A DNA stretch of 64,000 bases from Nautilus pompilius (taxonomy: Eukaryota > Mollusca > Cephalopoda > Nautilida > Nautilidae), in contig JACATO010000600.1 of NCBI GenBank assembly GCA_018389105.1, positions 62,001-126,000 on the forward strand, in the 5' to 3' direction. The stretch's first letter is position 1; every line of letters begins with the position of its first letter. The notes under the pieces were generated by a model, which saw only the letters and a program-made list of their open reading frames with translations, was not told the origin of the DNA and searched no databases. Below, piece after piece: positions 36,301 through 48,437 of the stretch. The translations under genes and the position numbers were made by a program.

Positions 36301-36981
36301 GGAACAATTGCTTTTCCAATGTAATGGCAAAGCCTGATTTTGGTAACATTTAATTTACACTTTAGTCTTTTATTTCAACTGTTTCTAAGTTGCCTCACTG
36401 ATAATGAGCTCAGAGGCACCAGTGTGTAACTCCATTTTGAGTGGAATGCCATTCACCATCATGTCAATCTGGATTGATTCAGAGTATATATGCTGTTGAT
36501 GTCACCATCTCCCTTAAGTATGTTGGCTATAGGCATTTGCTCCAAATGTTGCATCAGAGCACCCATATTTTTTTTTAATTTGGCACTTTCTTTGGCATTT
36601 CTTTATAGCGTGCTTCCCTTTTTTTGGCAAAAGATGCATTCTTTGTTTATGAATCGACAAGAAACAATTCTGTATTATCTCCTTCATCTATAACAGTCAT
36701 GCACTTTTACCACCTGATTTAGAATTGACTATGTATTGATGTGGTGTTGCTACCTGTTGAATGTTGATTTATGCTGGTAGGTTTGGATTGAAGCAACTTG
36801 TCTCTGATTTCATTGCCTGAGCAATGCTAATGGTATCAATCACCCAATGTTAATACTGTTTCATTGAGAAGATACCTTTAGATTAATTCATCATTGATTC
36901 TACAGACTAACCTATCTTGAAGGGTATACCCATAGTTGCAATGTTTGATAAGGCCCCTAAGACCTACTATGTGCATAGCAA

Positions 36982-39479
36982 CAGTAGTGTAGCCAAGGGG
37001 GTTGTTTGTGGTTCAAACACTCCCTTGTATCTTGCCATCAATTTTTTTCCCCCCATAATTCAAACTTGAAAAAAAATTAATACCATGTTTGATGAATTTG
37101 GTGAATTTTATAATTAATATTTGAATATAATAAGCAATGTTCAACAATTTAAAAATTTAAAATAAAGTAACATATTGTTAAAATGAGATCTGTATGAATA
37201 ATATTAAGACGATTAAACACTGGCAAACCTAAAATCAACCCAAACAGAAGCTAGGAACAGGTTCTAATCATTCACTTTATTGGGCACTCATTTGAAAGGC
37301 TCTGTCCAACCACCATTGTTTTGGTAACTATTTGGCACTTCCGTGTTCTACAACCTTTCTGTGACTGAGGTCAAACAGATCTTGGTTATTCAACGTGAAC
37401 AAAGAGATTTTACAAATTCTAGGCTGCTTGAAATTTTTGCCATTTGTAACTAACAACTTAAATCAATAGCATGTCCCAAAAAACCAGCTCCAGCCCTGAT
37501 TTTTGTCAATCCTAAGATAGACGGCCATAACAACTCAAATCAAGTCAGTCCGTAGTCTAATGACCTTTAACTTTATTGAATATCTACTGAAAAAAAACTT
37601 CAGATATCAATAAAATTATTAGAGTTAGCCAAACATACAAGAAGAAATTTTTTTGTTAATGGATTTATTTTTATTGTTCTTTTAAAGATAAAGTTTATGA
37701 TCATAAAGAAAGTAATTGCTTATATACTTGCCTTTTTCCTATACTTCTTTAGATAATAGGCCACTGGAACTGACACTAATTTGATGATAAATTATGAAAC
37801 ATTTTAACAAATAAAGTATGTATAATATAGCATAATATCACTTTCTATGATCTATACCAGAAACGTGCATGGGTGTGGGCTTAACATTTTATTTTCTTAA
37901 TGGGTATTGGACAGTAATGTATTTCTATTTCATGATTTAGTTTGTAATATCTAAATTAATTTTGTTGAAACTAGTTACAGAGTGCTATAGAAAAATGGCT
38001 TGCTTTTGGTGCCATAAAACCTGGAAATAGTATGGTAAGATGATTAAAACAGATGTTTGCACTAATCTCATTACTTGGTGGGTGACATTAGGCATTTTGC
38101 TTGGCATTCCCTACATTGTAGTGTTTGACTGCTACTTGCAAGTAACTGTTGTGCAGCCCTGGTCAACTCTGTTTAAGAAGAACTGTGGCATGTAGGTAGC
38201 CAGCCGAATGTATGGGGTCAACCCACAGATCATTCATGTCTGATATTGAGTATTCATGATGTCTCAATACCTAGAAATAGTTGGATGAAATCTATATATT
38301 ACTAAAACTTTGATCTTGTATGTATGTATGTTCCTGAAACTCCGTCTAAACGGTGCACGGAAGCGCTATAATTTTATGGTCACCTTACTCACCATCCGAC
38401 TGCGTTGTGCAGTAGCAAGTTTCGTTTAAATCAGGCAGCGAATAATGAAATTATTAAGACTTTTGTAATTATTACTAGCAAACTGTGTATTTGAATGTAT
38501 CGGATGCTTTGTCCTAATTTATCCAGAACGAGGAAAGGCCGATCCTAATTGGTCGAGAGCAGGGATGTAGAATGCGGATAGTGGTTATTTTGAATACAGC
38601 CTGAGCGTCCTTTGTCCTAATTTAATATCTTGAAATCGATAACAAAGCCAGGCCACACTGATCCTAATATGGCAACAGCAGTGAAGTAGACTGAAATCGA
38701 GAACAAAGCTACTATGGCTGCTTAAGTGAGCCTGCCAAATTATGATTTGGCAGTCATTTTGACTACCTCATGGCATCCGGTGGTTGTTTTGTCTGTAGCA
38801 TGAACCTCCAGCAGTTGGGTGCCACATTACGATTTGGCAGTTATTTGGACTTCAGCGTGAGGTGTCCGGAGGTTATAGGCGAGTGTGCAGCATCAAGGTT
38901 TATTAAGACTTTTGTAATTATTACTAGCAATATAGTGTGTTTTAATTTAGCGGATGCCAAGAATGTTGTGATTAAACACGTGCCTCATTAAACAATGACT
39001 CCTGATGTAAATGCTCAACTTTTCATTAAATTAAAGTTTGATCACTTGATAATATTAAAATTGTGTGTTGTCTTTTTGTCATCAACCGCTGTCACAATGG
39101 GAACCCAACGGGTTCACGGGTGGGGTGGTCGTCTAGTGAGCTTTAATTATTAAAACAGATGTTTGTAAATATAATTCAGTGATCATGAGGGTGGTAATGG
39201 ATTTTTTTGTCAATTTCGTTATGCAACACTTTGCTACACTGCAGACTTTTTTCACATCTGTGTAGCAGAACAAATTTTGACTTTTTTCTTAATTGTGAAA
39301 TCAGGTACATAAAGAGATGGACAAGGAAAGAGATATAATTGCTTGATTACATTTGTGTTGCATACGATATATATATATTGGAATTTACAATAGATATTGA
39401 ATTATATTTTATTTTACCTTCCCTGGACCCCCAGGAAAATTGTTACCCCGCCCTTCAGAAAATCCTGGCTATGCCACTG
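36982..39479. mobile_element. hAT element nested in the Gypsy gag region
   Basis: The borders are sharp. An 8-base target duplication CATAGCAA (36974-36981 and 39480-39487) flanks inverted ends CAGTAGTGTAGCC at the left and, on the other strand, CAGTGGCATAGCC at the right. Eight-base duplications and CAG-starting ends are hAT hallmarks. Of its 2498 bases, 846 are an inserted Helitron, leaving about 1.65 kb of AT-rich hAT sequence in which I see no transposase or BED finger, so this is a non-autonomous or internally deleted copy. Removing it and one duplication restores continuous gag-like text, which shows that it jumped into the Gypsy element. Confidence 0.88.
38291..39136 (+). mobile_element. 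Non-autonomous Helitron nested in the hAT
   Basis: The left end is TCTATATATTACTAAAAC, a usual Helitron start, preceded by A. The right end is CTAG followed by T, so the insertion sits between A and T with no target duplication, as Helitrons do. A terminal hairpin GAACCC-AAC-GGGTTC lies about 20 bases before the CTAG. The 846-base element is GC-richer than its surroundings and encodes no Rep/helicase. It contains an internal duplication: a block around 'TTAAGACTTTTGTAATTATT' occurs at 38450-38482 and 38899-38930, and 'GATTTGGCAGT' and 'ATCGA(T/G)AACAAAGC' are also doubled. The short frame 38770-38991 is not taken as a gene. Confidence 0.85.
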
Positions 39480-39830
39480 CATAGCAATAGATGCAATGGG
39501 TAGTTGTTTGTGTGTGTTGGATTTAAAATGCTTAGCTATTTGATTGGGTGCTGATCTTTTATGTTTGCTCATTAGTTGACATAACTTATATTACAATTTT
39601 TTCCTTACTTTGTTTGGGCTGTCAGTCTTTTAAATAACTTGTATGTTGGCGTCTCGAGTGAGCTCAACAAAATTGCTTTCTTCTGGACCTCTTCAGTAAT
39701 TGAATTAGCTAAAAAGGCAGATTCCAGACTTTATGTATAATTGTTCTTTAGGCTAAATTTAGAAATATTTCTGTATTTTGACATTATTGATTTTCCTCAT
39801 TACCAAATGAAGCATACTGACATCGGCCCA

Positions 39831-42800
39831 TTGAATCTCTGTGAACATGTTCCATGCCAGGATGTTTTTTTATTCATGTCCCATTGTGCATCTTGCATGA
39901 AAATATGATGCACACACCTAAACCACATGGAAACAGACCTGTATGCAAATTTCCAGTGTGTGATGCTCATTTTGGACTGTAATATATGCTCTGTCAATCA
40001 ACATTCCAGGTATTACACATTTTTAATAAGTAACTTCCCTAACTTAAAAATTTTTTTTATAATGGCTATTATTTCTATCATTTCATATATACAAGGATTC
40101 TTTTCTTTTTCAATGTTTGCAAATTAAATTTCTAGGATAAGCAACAGTTATCGTTGTGTTGGTGATAAAAAATGTGAATTTGATGTAAGAAGAATAATTT
40201 TAGTAATTTTTTAGAAAAATGAAAGATTAAAAAAATATGTATATGCTGATATGTCCTTGGTGTAGAGAAAAAGATAAGAAAAGCTTATATTATTTACTTT
40301 ACTTTGATGAAACTCACAAAAATAATAAAAACTATTGTACTTTCCATAGTTGATATAAATTAAAATTTTAAAGAGGGAGATTTATTATTACTTTATGGCT
40401 GCCATTGAAATTCTGGCCTCAAAAGAAACAGCAGCATACAATAAAAAAGGTAAGGGTTAGATGTTTTAATATATCTGAAGTTTAATTATTTTAACGGTGG
40501 TAAAGGAATTGGAATGTACATTCCTATTCAGATACCTATTAATTTTTGGTTTTATATTTAACCCAGTGTAAGTACTGATGACTCAATGCACTTAGTACTG
40601 TTGTAAATGCCTTTTAGAGGAATTAATACAAGTAGCTGTAAGTTGTGGTATTTCCATTAATAGCTGTGACAGCTGTTAACTTGGTATGGTGTATGAAAAC
40701 TGCTTAAAGCTTATAAATCCAGAGAAGGTGAAGCAGAAGGTATCTTCAAGAATAGTTCAGACATTAGAGGATCAAATAATGTTGTGCAAAGGCAAACCAT
40801 TTACATGATGTTTTGAAGTCTAACAGATTTGTATTGTATTATTAATTTATTGATAATCTGCTTAATGGTATGGAATGATTTTAAATTAGACTACAGAGAA
40901 TGAGGAAAAAACTGAGAAGAGTGAGTGGTAAAGCTATTGCATTTGGTTCATTATATGTTGTCCAGTGTACATCTGCACCACTTGTCAATTTGAGAAAATT
41001 TTTTTGTGTAATATAAAAGTAGTGATAAACACTACTATTACTATCACAGCTATCTGATTCCTTTAACTTTCCAATATTATTAATCTTGCTTGCTTAAATA
41101 TAAAAAAAAAAAAAAACAGGCCCTATACTTTCCAAAGTTTGCATAATTTTTGCATTTGTGTATTTCAGAAACAGATGAGTTTGCATGTAAAAACACACAG
41201 TGTAGGAAAACGGGGGTTAAAAATAAATGCAGTTACTGATGGCTGCAAAATTTGCCTGGGATAAAATCAGTTAAAGAGAAAAACAAGTTTTTCTATGTGG
41301 TATGTAGCAATACAAGAATGCTTAAAAAATTTTAAACAAACAAAAATACTTGTAAGATTCCAAGCTGTGAAAAGCTGAAAGTAAAAAGGAAAAAAAAATT
41401 CTGCAGACATGAATTTAACAGAATACTCTTAGCTAGAAAAACCGCTAAAGTACATTAGTAAGTAAAATAATCAGCAGATTTTCAGGATGTTTTTTCAGTT
41501 GCTCACCTTTGTTAGACAGTGACTGTTGGAAGCAAATTTAATGCTTATGCTTAAAAAGATAACTATTATAAGTTTTAAAAGTGTGTGGTCATTAGATCTG
41601 TTTACTATCTGAATTTAACAGTAATGTCTCTTTCTAACCTAAATCTTGGAGCCATCAGTATCAGTACTTTGTAATAAGTTGTAATTAATTCTTGTTTTTT
41701 TTATGAGTGTGTTAAATTAATTTAAGATATTCAGTTTGTCATTATTTAATTTAAATTCTTATTCCGTCATCAGTAATGGCATAATATATGTATTATTGCC
41801 TAAATTCCATAAAATTCTGACTCTATATTATATCTGAGAATTATCTATTTTTACATCTTTTTCTGTATTTTTAAATGTTTTTGTTTAATATTTATATGTA
41901 CATTATTTGTAAGTTTGTAACTTCAAGTTTATTTGTCTAAAGTTTTTACTAGTTATGTGAAAATCATGATGCTTGCCTGCTTACTGGTTCTTTGATATTA
42001 CAGAGTATTACTCTCATGGTTCTCCGAAGAGGTAGTGATTCAACCTTAACTTTATTGTTGGTTTAATGTTTTGGAAAAATATCTCAGCAATGCTGGTAAT
42101 AGTGCCACATCAACAAATTTGCTTTGTCTCATATGTATTTTGACATTCTCTGATATACTGTTCAACAGGTTAAGACATGTTACAATTGGAGCATGTTTCT
42201 AAAAGTGGCCTCTTCTATCCTATGAATCTGGGTATTTAGGATGGAATGATCAGTACATAGTCTGTAAGCATGAACAGAATTGTGATAAAAGATGACTGAA
42301 TCTTTTCAGTGCTTTGAAAAACTTATAACTGCTGAACTGTTTTAATTGTGCTTCAAAATGTATTTCCTTAGATTACAAGAGTTCCACTTAGAACAAGTGC
42401 TAACATTTGAAAATTTTTTTTTAACCTATAGGTATATGGAACCATTTTTAGGTAAATTTTTCATTATTATTCAGGCATTATATTTTATTTTATAAGTACA
42501 ATTTTTAGAGAAATTATGGATGCATTACATTTGAAATATCTGCTTAATGTTACAGAAATAAACAAAAATTAGTTATTTGGTATTAAAACAAATATACGCA
42601 TGCACACATTTTGACATAATTTTCTAAATTTGATGATAAATTGAATAAATGGCTCTCTATTAATTTAATTACAGTACAGATAAATAATCTACTTTTGATT
42701 TTTTGTTATTACATTTCCCTGCCATAATAATTTGGTTACTTGCTATTACTTTGTTAGTTTGATGCAGAAAATGACAAATAAAGGTAAGAAATAGAATGAA

Positions 42801-44110
42801 ATTCTTTACTTTAGTACTTAATTCAATTACTTTTTGCAGCATGAATGCCTTTCATTTTGTTTGGTATTGAATCAAGCTTCCTTTAATTATATTACATTTG
42901 CAGGATAAGGATGGATTGATTTCAGCTAACAATCCAGATACTTCCACAGATACTTGATCAGATTCATAATAGGGATTTAGGAACCCAACAAAGAAGTTAA
43001 ATGCTTTCATTTCTCCTTCAGATTGTGATCACACAAAAGCATGTAGTGATATCCTGAAGAATATGAGCATTGAATCTCAGTATGCTTTGTTGGTTTAGTT
43101 GTGTGTGTCCTTAGAATGGCATTGAATCCAGCAGAATTTGAAACAATTTTTAACAAATGCCAATTTTGTCTTTTCACCAAGCTAGTTTGTATTCAATATC
43201 ATGACCCTCCTACTTTCATATTTACTTATGGATTAGAGATGAAAAGAGAACTTATTTCTACTGGCTTTGTAACTAAATCTACTAGCACTTAAAAAGAAGA
43301 AATTGAATAACAATTGAAAAGATGAGAATTTTATGTTGAATTGGTGAAGAGAGAAATTAGATTGATAGAAAAAAACCCTTATTTAATGGTTACAAATATT
43401 TATTAAAATAGCAATACTTGCTCCTGTTTGCATAGAAAACTTAGCAAAGCATGTTTAAATGCAAGTATATTTTGCTTTCCTGCAGTTCCAGTCTGTGCCA
43501 TTTGGCATCAGAAGCCTTGGACTGAGGCAGAATAACTTTTTTTGCTCTGCATTTCTCCTTTCTTTAGACTGCCAGCTTTTGGAACTCTTAAATTTAAAGA
43601 AAATAGAAATTCTAAAAAAAAAAGAGTAAGAAAATCTGTTCTCTATTACCATGTTGACAAGTGAAACAACAAAAAAATTCATATTAAAATTTTTTCACTT
43701 TTTGATGAGAATGAAATAAATTTAATTTTCCAATTTTATGTCTCCATAATTCTTTGTCAGCATTTAAAATATATGCCTATATTTTTTGATCGATTTCTTT
43801 TTTGCAGAAGAGACCAGTTTTTGTTTTTGTTTTGTATGTCTTTAAATTAGCATCTCATCTTTTAACAAAATAAATAATGAACCATACAAATTAGCTAGTA
43901 CAAATGCAGTAGTCCATCATTCCATCTTTGTAATATGGATTGCACAACAATCACTTCTCAATATTGAAAAAAGGGTGTGATTTTTTAAATTATTTATTCC
44001 TTTTCTTTTCAAAATGATAATCTTGCCTTCACTAAAATTGTTCTTAACAAAAAAGTAAAAAAGAAAGAAATTGCATTACTTTTTGTTTTATACTTCTCTG
44101 GCTAAGCCAA
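39831..44110. other. AT-rich, no gene recognised
   Basis: No coding domain was identified. The far left part may still belong to the 5' end of the Gypsy fossil. A patch at 42000-42350 is somewhat less AT-rich with short open pieces on the - strand but no identifiable motif. Confidence 0.35.
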
Positions 44111-44691
44111 CCTCCATTCCCTTCTCCTTGGAGATGTACACGCATACACAAACTTTCACATGCATCACTTACGCATTCACCACAAAAAGATTAAAAAAAA
44201 GCTCAGGATGGAGTTCAGGGGTATTGGTGTTCCGAGCCTACCATTTTGGATTCCAACCACCTTTTTTGGCGTGGTCATGGGGAGTCGGCCCTGGTGAGCA
44301 AAGGCACTAGTGTGTCAAATATCTGTGCTACTGACAAATCCTCTTCTCGCAAGGGTGGAGGCGAGGGATGCTTTTTTCCCTGGGCTCATTATCTGGCTGT
44401 GAAACTTAGGCATCTCCGGACTAATTTTCGGACTTGAAGTGCTGAGGTGTTTTTTCCCAAAGAGGTTTTTTGGATGGAGAAGTGATCGCTCTAACAGAGT
44501 TTTCACTTCACATTGGGGGCATTTTGCCTCCACAAAACGAAGTGCTTTGGTACCTCAACATGGGCTTTGGCCCCCCCTCAGAGCTTGTTCCACTAGAGGT
44601 TTCGACCTCACCCAACCCCTTCTCTTCGGAGATATACACACAGACACGAACTTTACACTGCACCACACATAGCAAACACAACCAAAAAAAA
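44111..44691 (+). repeat. Interspersed repeat with a duplicated tail
   Basis: A tail-like segment occurs twice: 'CCTTCTCCTTGGAGATGTACAC' in short form at 44120 and 'CCTTCTCTTCGGAGATATACAC' at 44617. Each continues through CA-rich text (CACA-AACTTTCACATGCA, CACGAACTTTACACTGCA) to an A-rich end (44201, 44691). Between them is a GC-richer 400-base body with GGATGGAGTTCAGGGG and GTCGGCCCTGGTG. This looks like the 3' end of a LINE or its partner SINE inserted next to, or inside, the tail of a sister copy. It encodes no clear protein; overlapping short frames on both strands are ignored. Confidence 0.5.
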
Positions 44692-44996
44692 TCAAGGTTT
44701 GTTCTGTTAACTGACCAGGCTTGTTATCGTGTCCTAAGGGTTAAGTTTTCGATGAGTTGGCATTGCTGTCTCCATCTGACTGTTTGTGGGAGCGATCACC
44801 TACATGGTTCTTGATCTTGAGTTGGGGATCATAAAACCAGTATGTAGACTTCACTTATGGCTAATATGCTCCAAATATGGAACTCCAAGAGGTTACAGCA
44901 TACTCAGTCCCTTCTAAAAGAAGTTATACATGCATCATGACATAAAAAAATAAAATTTAGAAGCCATTCAGATGAAATTTAAAAATTGAGAAAATA

Positions 44997-47064
44997 CAGC
45001 AATTCCTGATATAACGGATGCCTGGTTAACGAATATTCACTATAGCATATATGGGAAATTAACACCAAAAATTCGCTGAACATATGCATGGTTTGCTATA
45101 ATAAACGAATTGTTATTGACAAGTTACAAAATTTTGAGTTGGATAAAGAATTAGCAAAGTGAGTCCCAGATTTAACAGATGTGCACAGATACATTAATAT
45201 GCACAGCATGGAGTGATTTGTGTGCATATTCGAATAGCATCATTCTGCCAAAGTACTTTGTACATGCATCTTGTCTGCTGAACTTTGTAGAAATTATCCT
45301 GCAAATTCTGCCCCTATTACAATTTGTGATGACTGGAAAAAAGCAAGCAACTACCCATGGTGCAAAAGCTAAAGCAAATAGGAAATGCATCTCTTTAGAT
45401 ATTAAATTGGATGTTTTGAGGTGGTTTGATGCTGGTGAAAAGCCGAGTGAAATTTCTAGAGATTTGGGCCTAACTCCGTCTACTATCTGCATAATTCAAA
45501 GGAATGAGGAAACAGTTAGAGCAACTAAAACTTTGTGGTGCCTCTAACAACTACTAAAGTAACACACACACGGAGCACCATAATGTAAAATATGGAGAGA
45601 TTACTGAATGTTTGGATAGAAAGCCAGCACCACCAGAATGTTCATGTAAGCACTATGGCTATTCAAGAGAAGGTTAAAAGTTTATTTGAGGATCTCCAAC
45701 AACAGAAAGAAGGTAGCAGTGAATAAATATTTAATGCTAGCAAAGGATGGTTCAGTAGGTTCAAAGCAGTCATTTACATAACATAAGTGACTAGTTAAGC
45801 TTCAAGTGCAGACACCACAAAACAATTGGGTCTTATCCAGCTGCATTGAAGAAGATTATTGACAAAGCAAGTTACACATCCCAACAAATTTTCAACATCG
45901 ATGAAATGGGGCTTTTATGGAAGCAGATGCCATCCTGCACTTTAATCTCTAAAGAAGAAAAGATGGCTCCTGGATTCAAGGCTGCAAAGGATTGCTTAAC
46001 TCTCCTCAATGGAAATGCTGATGGAGACATGAAGTTGAAACCTTTGCTAGTTTACCATTCAGAAAACCCTCGGGCTATGAAAGGTATTATAAAGACTGAT
46101 CTTCTGATAGGTTGGTGCTCTAATAAAAACACTTGGATGACAATGGCAGTATTTCAGCACTGGTTTTTGTTGTATTTCTATTCTGCAGTTGAAAAATTTT
46201 GTTGGGATCATAACATTGCTCACAAAGTACTGCTTCTGTTGGACAATGCCTCTGGGTACCCAGTCTAACTGAAAGATTTGTCAACTAGTGTATGCATTGA
46301 GTTTCTTCAACTCAACACAACGGCATTGATTTAGTCAATGGATCAGGAAGTTATTTCAACTTTCAAAGCATTTTATATATACCACACATTCCGAAAATTG
46401 ATTGCAGCGATTGATGGAGGTACTTGTTTACAATAAGGGACTTCTGGCATGGCTTTAATATTATGAATGCCATTGAAAACATTGGTCAGGTCTGGGCAGA
46501 AGTTAAATCATGGACAATGAATGATTGGCGAAAACTGTTGCCAAGTTGTGCCCATGACTTTAAAGGATTTACTACTGAAACTGTCTCAGATATCCAACAG
46601 AACATCATGAAGCTTGCACAAGTGGTCTGATCTGATGAAGTCAATGAAACTGATGTGGTGGAGTTATTGCAGTCACATGAAGATGCTTGTCAAATAAAGA
46701 TTTAATGGAGATGGAATGGAACGAGCTGCATTAAAAGATGATGAAGAGGAAGATGAGAGTCCTGTTCAAGTTGCTATTTTATTAATGCCAGACCTCTCAA
46801 AGGCATTTAAATATTTAGAGAAGGCAATGGAGATCTTTGCCAAAAAAGATCCACTCAAAGAAAGGAGTATGAAATTTGCCCGGGACTGCAGAGCAATGTT
46901 GATTTGTTACAAGGAATTATATCTGTAGAAACAAAGGGAGTCAAAAGCAGTCATTCTCAGTTAGGTATTTGTCTAAGACTGTGACTCCTCATAAAAGTCC
47001 ATCAAGACCTAGCACCAGTAGCACCAAGCAACCTCCCTTTGTTGATTCAAACATTTATCATTAA
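44997..47064 (+). mobile_element. Tigger/pogo DNA transposon, 3' end not found
   Basis: The left end starts after TA (44995-44996) with CAGCAATTCCTGATATAACG, followed by 'GGTTAACGAATATTCACTATAG', the arrangement usual in Tigger elements. A transposase gene follows. I could not find the matching inverted end in the several hundred bases after the coding part, so the right end is lost or too diverged. The stretch 44692-44996 to its left shows nothing. Confidence 0.8.
45329..47064 (+). pseudogene. Tigger-type transposase (DDE), broken
   Basis: The transposase would bind the element's ends and cut and paste it. From MTGKKQ at 45329, the psq-type helix-turn-helix is clear (KCISLDIKLDVLRWFDAGEK, then EISRDLGLTPSTICIIQRNE). 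The CENP-B-type second domain is worn (about 45590-45800). The DDE domain follows: QQIFNIDEMGLLWKQMP (first Asp, about 45900), HKVLLLLDNASGYP (second Asp, about 46240) and SMDQEV (third Asp, about 46340). A C-terminal tail with SKTVTPHKSP and STSSTKQPPF ends at TAA 47062-47064. All three catalytic residues are still readable, but there are several stops and frameshifts, among them a stop just after YPV (46266) and one in front of SMDQEV. It is therefore dead yet not very old. Strong similarity to Tigger1-like proteins of vertebrates is from memory. Confidence 0.85.
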
Positions 47065-48110
47065 TTAACCCTTTGGCTCCAGCTGACATTGTTTATTAAA
47101 TTATACTTTACAAGAATAGAATTAGTTGATAAAATATTAATGGTGATCACTTTGATTATAACTAGAAAATAAAGTCTTAATGGTAAATCTTAATAGAGTT
47201 CTCAGATGTTTCTCTGCAGTAAAATCAATTTTATGGTTAGAACTAATAACATTAACAGATATGAAAGTAGCTATATTAGCTTTAATGATAATATAATGCA
47301 AATTAGTGAAATTTAATAAATATAGTCTTTCTAATTTAATATGTTATATAAAGTACCTATGTAATTTTGAAGTTTTAATTTTGTAATTAAAGATTTCAAA
47401 TTTATTAATAAACCTTTTTTGATTCAAGTTACATTACCTACACTTTTTAATTTTAAGTCCACAAAATTCATTCATTAATTGTTTCTGAATATTAGTTTTT
47501 AATCTTTTTTTAACCACTATTTTATTTTATCTTTTTATTTTAGAGGGATGGTTTACTGAGTAAGCAGAATTGTAAAACAAATTTTAATCTTCTTTCATAT
47601 ATTCATATATATCTTGTTTTTATATGGTAGCTTAGAGAATTTGTATCTGAAAATAATAGCATTAGGTTATTTTTGTATCTTAATTTCATAATGTTAAAGT
47701 GGAAATCATACATTGAATAATTCCAAATACACATGCCTAAGTAAAGAGATTTATTGAAGTTCATAACTTTATTTTTCATATGTAGGAGTACTAGGGTTTC
47801 ATTAATATATCTTTAGTATTCGATATTTTCATTAGCATGTGCTTTTTTAAAGTTGCACTGGGGTTGTTCAAAATCATTTGCAGACTTAGTTCTCATATCT
47901 GTATTTAACTTAGTACCATGTTATATCGCACATGCAAGTGTAAGTGGAATTCTCGTTTATAAGGTTTTAGAAATCTTAAAAAACAACAATTTACCAAAAT
48001 ATTTAAAAATAAACATAGCAGTTAAACATGGAATGTACAAAAAGTTAATTGTAAGAAAGATAAAACAAAAAATTTTGTTCTGATTTGTTTTTATGTATAA
48101 ATGAGTGCAT
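47065..48110. other. AT-rich, no gene recognised
   Basis: Very AT-rich DNA with no domain and no identifiable terminal repeat. Confidence 0.4.
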
Positions 48111-48119
48111 AAGGTTATT

Positions 48120-48255
48120 CAGGTTACTAAATCTAAATTATAAATGTCATCTAGCAAATCATCATTGTCCCCTTCACTGTCGTCATTAGAGTGATCATCT
48201 CTGTCGTCCTCATCGTCGCTTTGATCCAACTGCTCATCATTGTTGATCTCCTCAT
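48120..48255 (-). pseudogene. Short acidic open stretch
   Basis: On the - strand about 45 codons read as a strongly acidic tract (QSDDEDDRDDHSNDDSEGD) ending in LLDDIYNLDLVT. Acidic tails of this kind are common in transposase and zinc-finger proteins encoded by DNA transposons. It lies tail to tail with the HIRAN-like frame at 48438, so the two may be fragments of one two-gene element. No start, domain or full gene is visible. Confidence 0.3.
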
Positions 48256-48437
48256 TTCTTGAAGACACTCATCGACTTCTTCAATAACGTCATGTGGTTA
48301 TTGAATGAACTTTCATTGATTTGAGGAAGGAAAAAAGTTTATCCAATCACTTGATAGACAATAGCAAAAATGTGTAAACCAGTTTTAAGGTAAAGTAAAT
48401 AGCTTTCCCTCTAAAAACATTACAGAAAATGGCATGA

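Larger units (their letters stand above)
33340..39830 (-). mobile_element. Ty3/Gypsy LTR retroelement fossil, broken
   Basis: A fossil of a Ty3/Gypsy element (family resembling the K02A2.6-like type common in invertebrates), read leftwards. Parts in order are: gag (about 39720-39500 and, beyond an inserted element, 36970-36750); a gag zinc-knuckle region (about 36650); an aspartic protease patch with HTGAS (about 36440); the start of reverse transcriptase with FCKARPVSYA (about 36000); RT and RNase H down to about 34850, including a SFLGMI patch and KPLLGLFAEDK; and integrase with HIDYAG (about 34400) and a C-terminal part near 33400. It is broken by well over ten changes, so it is old, and it predates the hAT and Helitron nested in it. 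I could not find a pair of LTRs, so the true ends are unsure. Confidence 0.8.

Noticed and set aside
38770-38991. 73-codon frame in the Helitron
   Set aside because: No Rep or helicase motif, and it spans the internally duplicated module, so it is not a gene.
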